Assembly (NCBI RefSeq): GCF_002252505.1 | Contig: NZ_NNRL01000157.1 | Span: forward strand, 310,001 to 374,000 | Source of the DNA: Brucella grignonensis | GTDB taxonomy: Bacteria; Pseudomonadota; Alphaproteobacteria; Rhizobiales; Rhizobiaceae | Reading direction: 5' to 3' | Length of the DNA stretch: 64,000 nucleotides | In this document: positions 62,194 through 64,000 of the stretch, in pieces | Layout of the letters: every line of letters starts with the position of its first letter | Position numbering within the stretch: position 1 is the first letter of the stretch | Position numbers and translations under genes: made by a program | The notes under the pieces: generated by a model | Told to the model about the DNA's origin: nothing | Seen by the model: only the letters and a program-made list of their open reading frames with translations | Databases searched by the model: none

Positions 62194-62340
62194 ATAAACG
62201 ATTCTCGCTTGTTTCCTGAAGTTCACAATGCAACCAAAATAATGTCGAGAAAAGCATGCTTTAAAAAACATCATTAATTGTCATGCTCGCAAAACAGACT
62301 TTGGGAAAACGCTGAAATCTAAATAATAGATCGGGATAAT

Positions 62341-62631
62341 TTATAGGCGCATTTCTTCAACAAGCCGATTGCCTGTCGCATTCAGCTCATAACGTGTGCG
62401 TTGCGTGCGTTCATCTCGCTGTCGGATGCGGATATAGCCGCCCTCACCGGCAAGAGCGACAACCTCCCGCAACACAAGAGCGTGAGCAATACCCAGTATT
62501 CGTGAGAAACTGCGGCTGTCCGATGCTATATCGAGCGCGAGCGCAGCAATAATACCGGCACCAAGCCGCGAAATCTTGCCCGATGCGGCCTCAAGCGCAT
62601 CCACCAGTGCCATATACTCGGCTTCTTCCAT
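62341..62631 (-). CDS. Small protein next to the molybdopterin oxidoreductase
   Basis: A 96-residue soluble protein, LDIASDSRSFSRILGIAHALVLREV and RQRDERTQRTRYELNATG in sequence, with no clear family motif but predicted helices and a charged C-terminal part (wHTH-like). It begins on the last base of the upstream gene's stop (TGATG), so it is translationally coupled to the YdeP-like gene. It could be a regulator or an accessory subunit. Function unknown. Confidence 0.7.
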   Translation of the reverse strand: MEEAEYMALVDALEAASGKISRLGAGIIAALALDIASDSRSFSRILGIAHALVLREVVALAGEGGYIRIRQRDERTQRTRYELNATGNRLVEEMRL

Positions 62632-64000
62632 CAGGCGTTGACCACCTGAACTGGGCGGAATGAAACAATCACCGATTTTGACGTTGGAGTGTAGCTTTCA
62701 TCGCCAGCACTACCAAGCGGCACCAAAACGTTCATTTCCGGATAATAGCCCGCAATACAACCACGCGGAATATCATAGGGCACAAAGCGGAAATCACGTG
62801 CAACGCGCTCAACACCGTCTGCAAAATCACCGACGATATCGGCCCGATCACCTGCTTCAACACCAATGTCCGACATGTCGGCAGGGTTCATGAAAATCAC
62901 CTGCCGCTCGCCATAAACACCACGATAGCGATCATCCATGCCATAAATCGTCGTGTTGTACTGATCATGACTGCGGAAGGTCTGCAAGACATAGTGGCCG
63001 GGCTTTCCACGCGCCTGTTGATGTTCGACAGCCTCTGGTATCGCCCCGCTCCAGAAGGTTGCTTTGCCGTTTGGCGTTACCCATTCCAGCTCGCGCGCGG
63101 TATTACGCAAGTGAAAACCACGCGGCACGCGAACACGCACATTAAAGTCATAGAAGTCGGGCAGAACCCGCGAAATATGATCCCGGATGAGGTCATAGTC
63201 ATCAGCCAGTTCCAACCAATCGACCGGATTTGGACCCAATGTTGCATTTGCCATACCGGCGATGATCGCAACTTCCGAGCGGAGCAGCGCCGAGGCCGGA
63301 TGGTTGATGCCGCCTGATCCATGAACCATACTCATGGAATCTTCGACCGTTACAATCTGCGCCACGCCTTTGGAATTAAGATCAATCTCGGTGCGCCCCA
63401 GACACGGCAGAATGAACGAATCCTGCCCAGGCAGAAGATGTGAATGGTTGAGTTTCGTTGCGATGTGAACTGTCAGCCTCTGGCTGGAAAGTGCCTTTAT
63501 AATCATCGGACTGTCTGGCGTCGCACGTGCGAAATTGCCACCCAGACCGATGAAGGCTTTCGCCGATCCGTCAAGCATGGCCCCGATTGCACCAAGCACA
63601 TTATGGCCCGGCTCGCGCGGCGCTTTGAAGTCGAATTCCTTTTCCAGTGCATCAAGAAATGCAGCGGATGGACGTTCGTTGATCCCAACCGTGCGATCAC
63701 CCTGCACATTGGAATGACCACGGACAGGACATAGCCCCGCGCCTGGCTTTCCAATATTGCCGCGCAGCAGCATGAAATTGGTTATCTCGCGGATCGTGAT
63801 CACAGAATGGCGATGCTGCGTTATGCCCATAGCCCAAGTGCAAATGACCTTTTCGGCTTGCATATAAATACGCGCGGCATGTTCCAGTGATTGACGCAAT
63901 AGCCCGGACTGATCTTCAATTTCGTCCCAGGAAGTCGCATCGACTGCAGCCCGATAGGCCTCAAATTCAGCCGTATGTTTGGCCAGAAACGCTCTATCAA
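62631..64000 (-). CDS. YdeP/FdhF-like molybdopterin oxidoreductase, C-terminal part
   Basis: The frame is open to the right edge of the window, so the N-terminal part (with any Fe-S or Sec/Cys ligand) is missing. The 456 visible codons include AARIYMQAEKVICTWAMGITQH, NFMLLRGNIGKPGAGLCPVRG and HSNVQGDRTVGI (molybdopterin-binding), plus the C-terminal dinucleotide domain with VIFMNPADMSDIGVEAGDRAD. This is the YdeP-type formate-dehydrogenase-like family, seen with acid or stress tolerance in E. coli. Substrate unknown. Confidence 0.87.
   Translation of the reverse strand, partial: DRAFLAKHTAEFEAYRAAVDATSWDEIEDQSGLLRQSLEHAARIYMQAEKVICTWAMGITQHRHSVITIREITNFMLLRGNIGKPGAGLCPVRGHSNVQGDRTVGINERPSAAFLDALEKEFDFKAPREPGHNVLGAIGAMLDGSAKAFIGLGGNFARATPDSPMIIKALSSQRLTVHIATKLNHSHLLPGQDSFILPCLGRTEIDLNSKGVAQIVTVEDSMSMVHGSGGINHPASALLRSEVAIIAGMANATLGPNPVDWLELADDYDLIRDHISRVLPDFYDFNVRVRVPRGFHLRNTARELEWVTPNGKATFWSGAIPEAVEHQQARGKPGHYVLQTFRSHDQYNTTIYGMDDRYRGVYGERQVIFMNPADMSDIGVEAGDRADIVGDFADGVERVARDFRFVPYDIPRGCIAGYYPEMNVLVPLGSAGDESYTPTSKSVIVSFRPVQVVNA

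Noticed and set aside
1-64000. CRISPR array, prophage, insertion sequence or integron
   Set aside because: No regular spaced repeats, transposase, integrase or phage structural genes were found; the repeats present are short palindromic intergenic elements.

Overview
This 64 kb window looks like ordinary chromosome from an alphaproteobacterium of the Brucella/Ochrobactrum group (Hyphomicrobiales). The evidence is a fused anthranilate synthase trpE(G) behind a WWW-type trpL leader, a sciP / eipA / chpT / ctrA cell-cycle neighbourhood, a probable gnnA/gnnB pair for diaminoglucose lipid A, a NolR-type regulator, and many roughly 105 bp palindromic repeats of the RIME/Bru-RS type. I see no phage, transposase, CRISPR array or rRNA. 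One tRNA is present, elongator tRNA-Met(CAT).

Layout. 1-6 kb: end of a glutathionyl-hydroquinone reductase, OmpW, a Nudix hydrolase, a metallophosphoesterase, leuA behind a possible Leu-rich leader peptide, and a CDF metal exporter. 6-10 kb: trpE(G) with its leaderless trpL attenuator, and an Lrp-type regulator. 10-14 kb: MarR regulator plus MFS transporter, then an Rsm22-type methyltransferase and a DUF2333 protein. 14-17 kb: choXWV choline importer. 17-23 kb: dppABCDF-type peptide importer. 23-27 kb: HugZ-like protein, NolR-like regulator, SpoU methyltransferase, mnmA. 26.8-32 kb: sciP, a small acetyltransferase, a coiled-coil membrane protein, eipA, chpT, ctrA and a FliJ-like protein. 32-37 kb: WYL regulator with a divergent small protein, AbrB-family membrane protein, gnnB/gnnA, tRNA-Met. 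37-42 kb: truncated hemoglobin, ornithine cyclodeaminase and arginase with a divergent Lrp regulator, then an ArsR-nemA operon. 42-45 kb: tex. 44.8-54.5 kb: an FbpABC-like importer, a FAD amine oxidase, a LysR regulator, 2-oxoadipate dioxygenase (hglS) and an ALDH7-type dehydrogenase, together probably lysine/pipecolate breakdown. 54.6-57 kb: purU and a SIS-domain sugar-phosphate enzyme. 57-62 kb: a TriABC-like RND efflux operon with two adaptors. 62-64 kb: the end of a YdeP/FdhF-type molybdopterin oxidoreductase and a small partner protein.

How the parts work together. Amino-acid metabolism dominates: two biosynthetic genes (leuA, trpE(G)) that seem to share a leaderless-leader-peptide design, and two catabolic modules (arginine to ornithine to proline, and the lower lysine pathway), each with its own divergent regulator. 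The CtrA section holds the response regulator, its phosphotransferase ChpT, the CtrA antagonist SciP, and eipA, an envelope gene known to be tied to CtrA in Brucella. Its promoters carry a dense group of GANTC (CcrM) sites and CtrA-like half-site pairs. The most rewarding signals are regulatory: the matching leuA and trpE leaders, several clean inverted repeats next to regulator genes, the long gnnA-gnnB hairpin, and two intergenic repeat families that act as gene ends and twice supply a stop codon.
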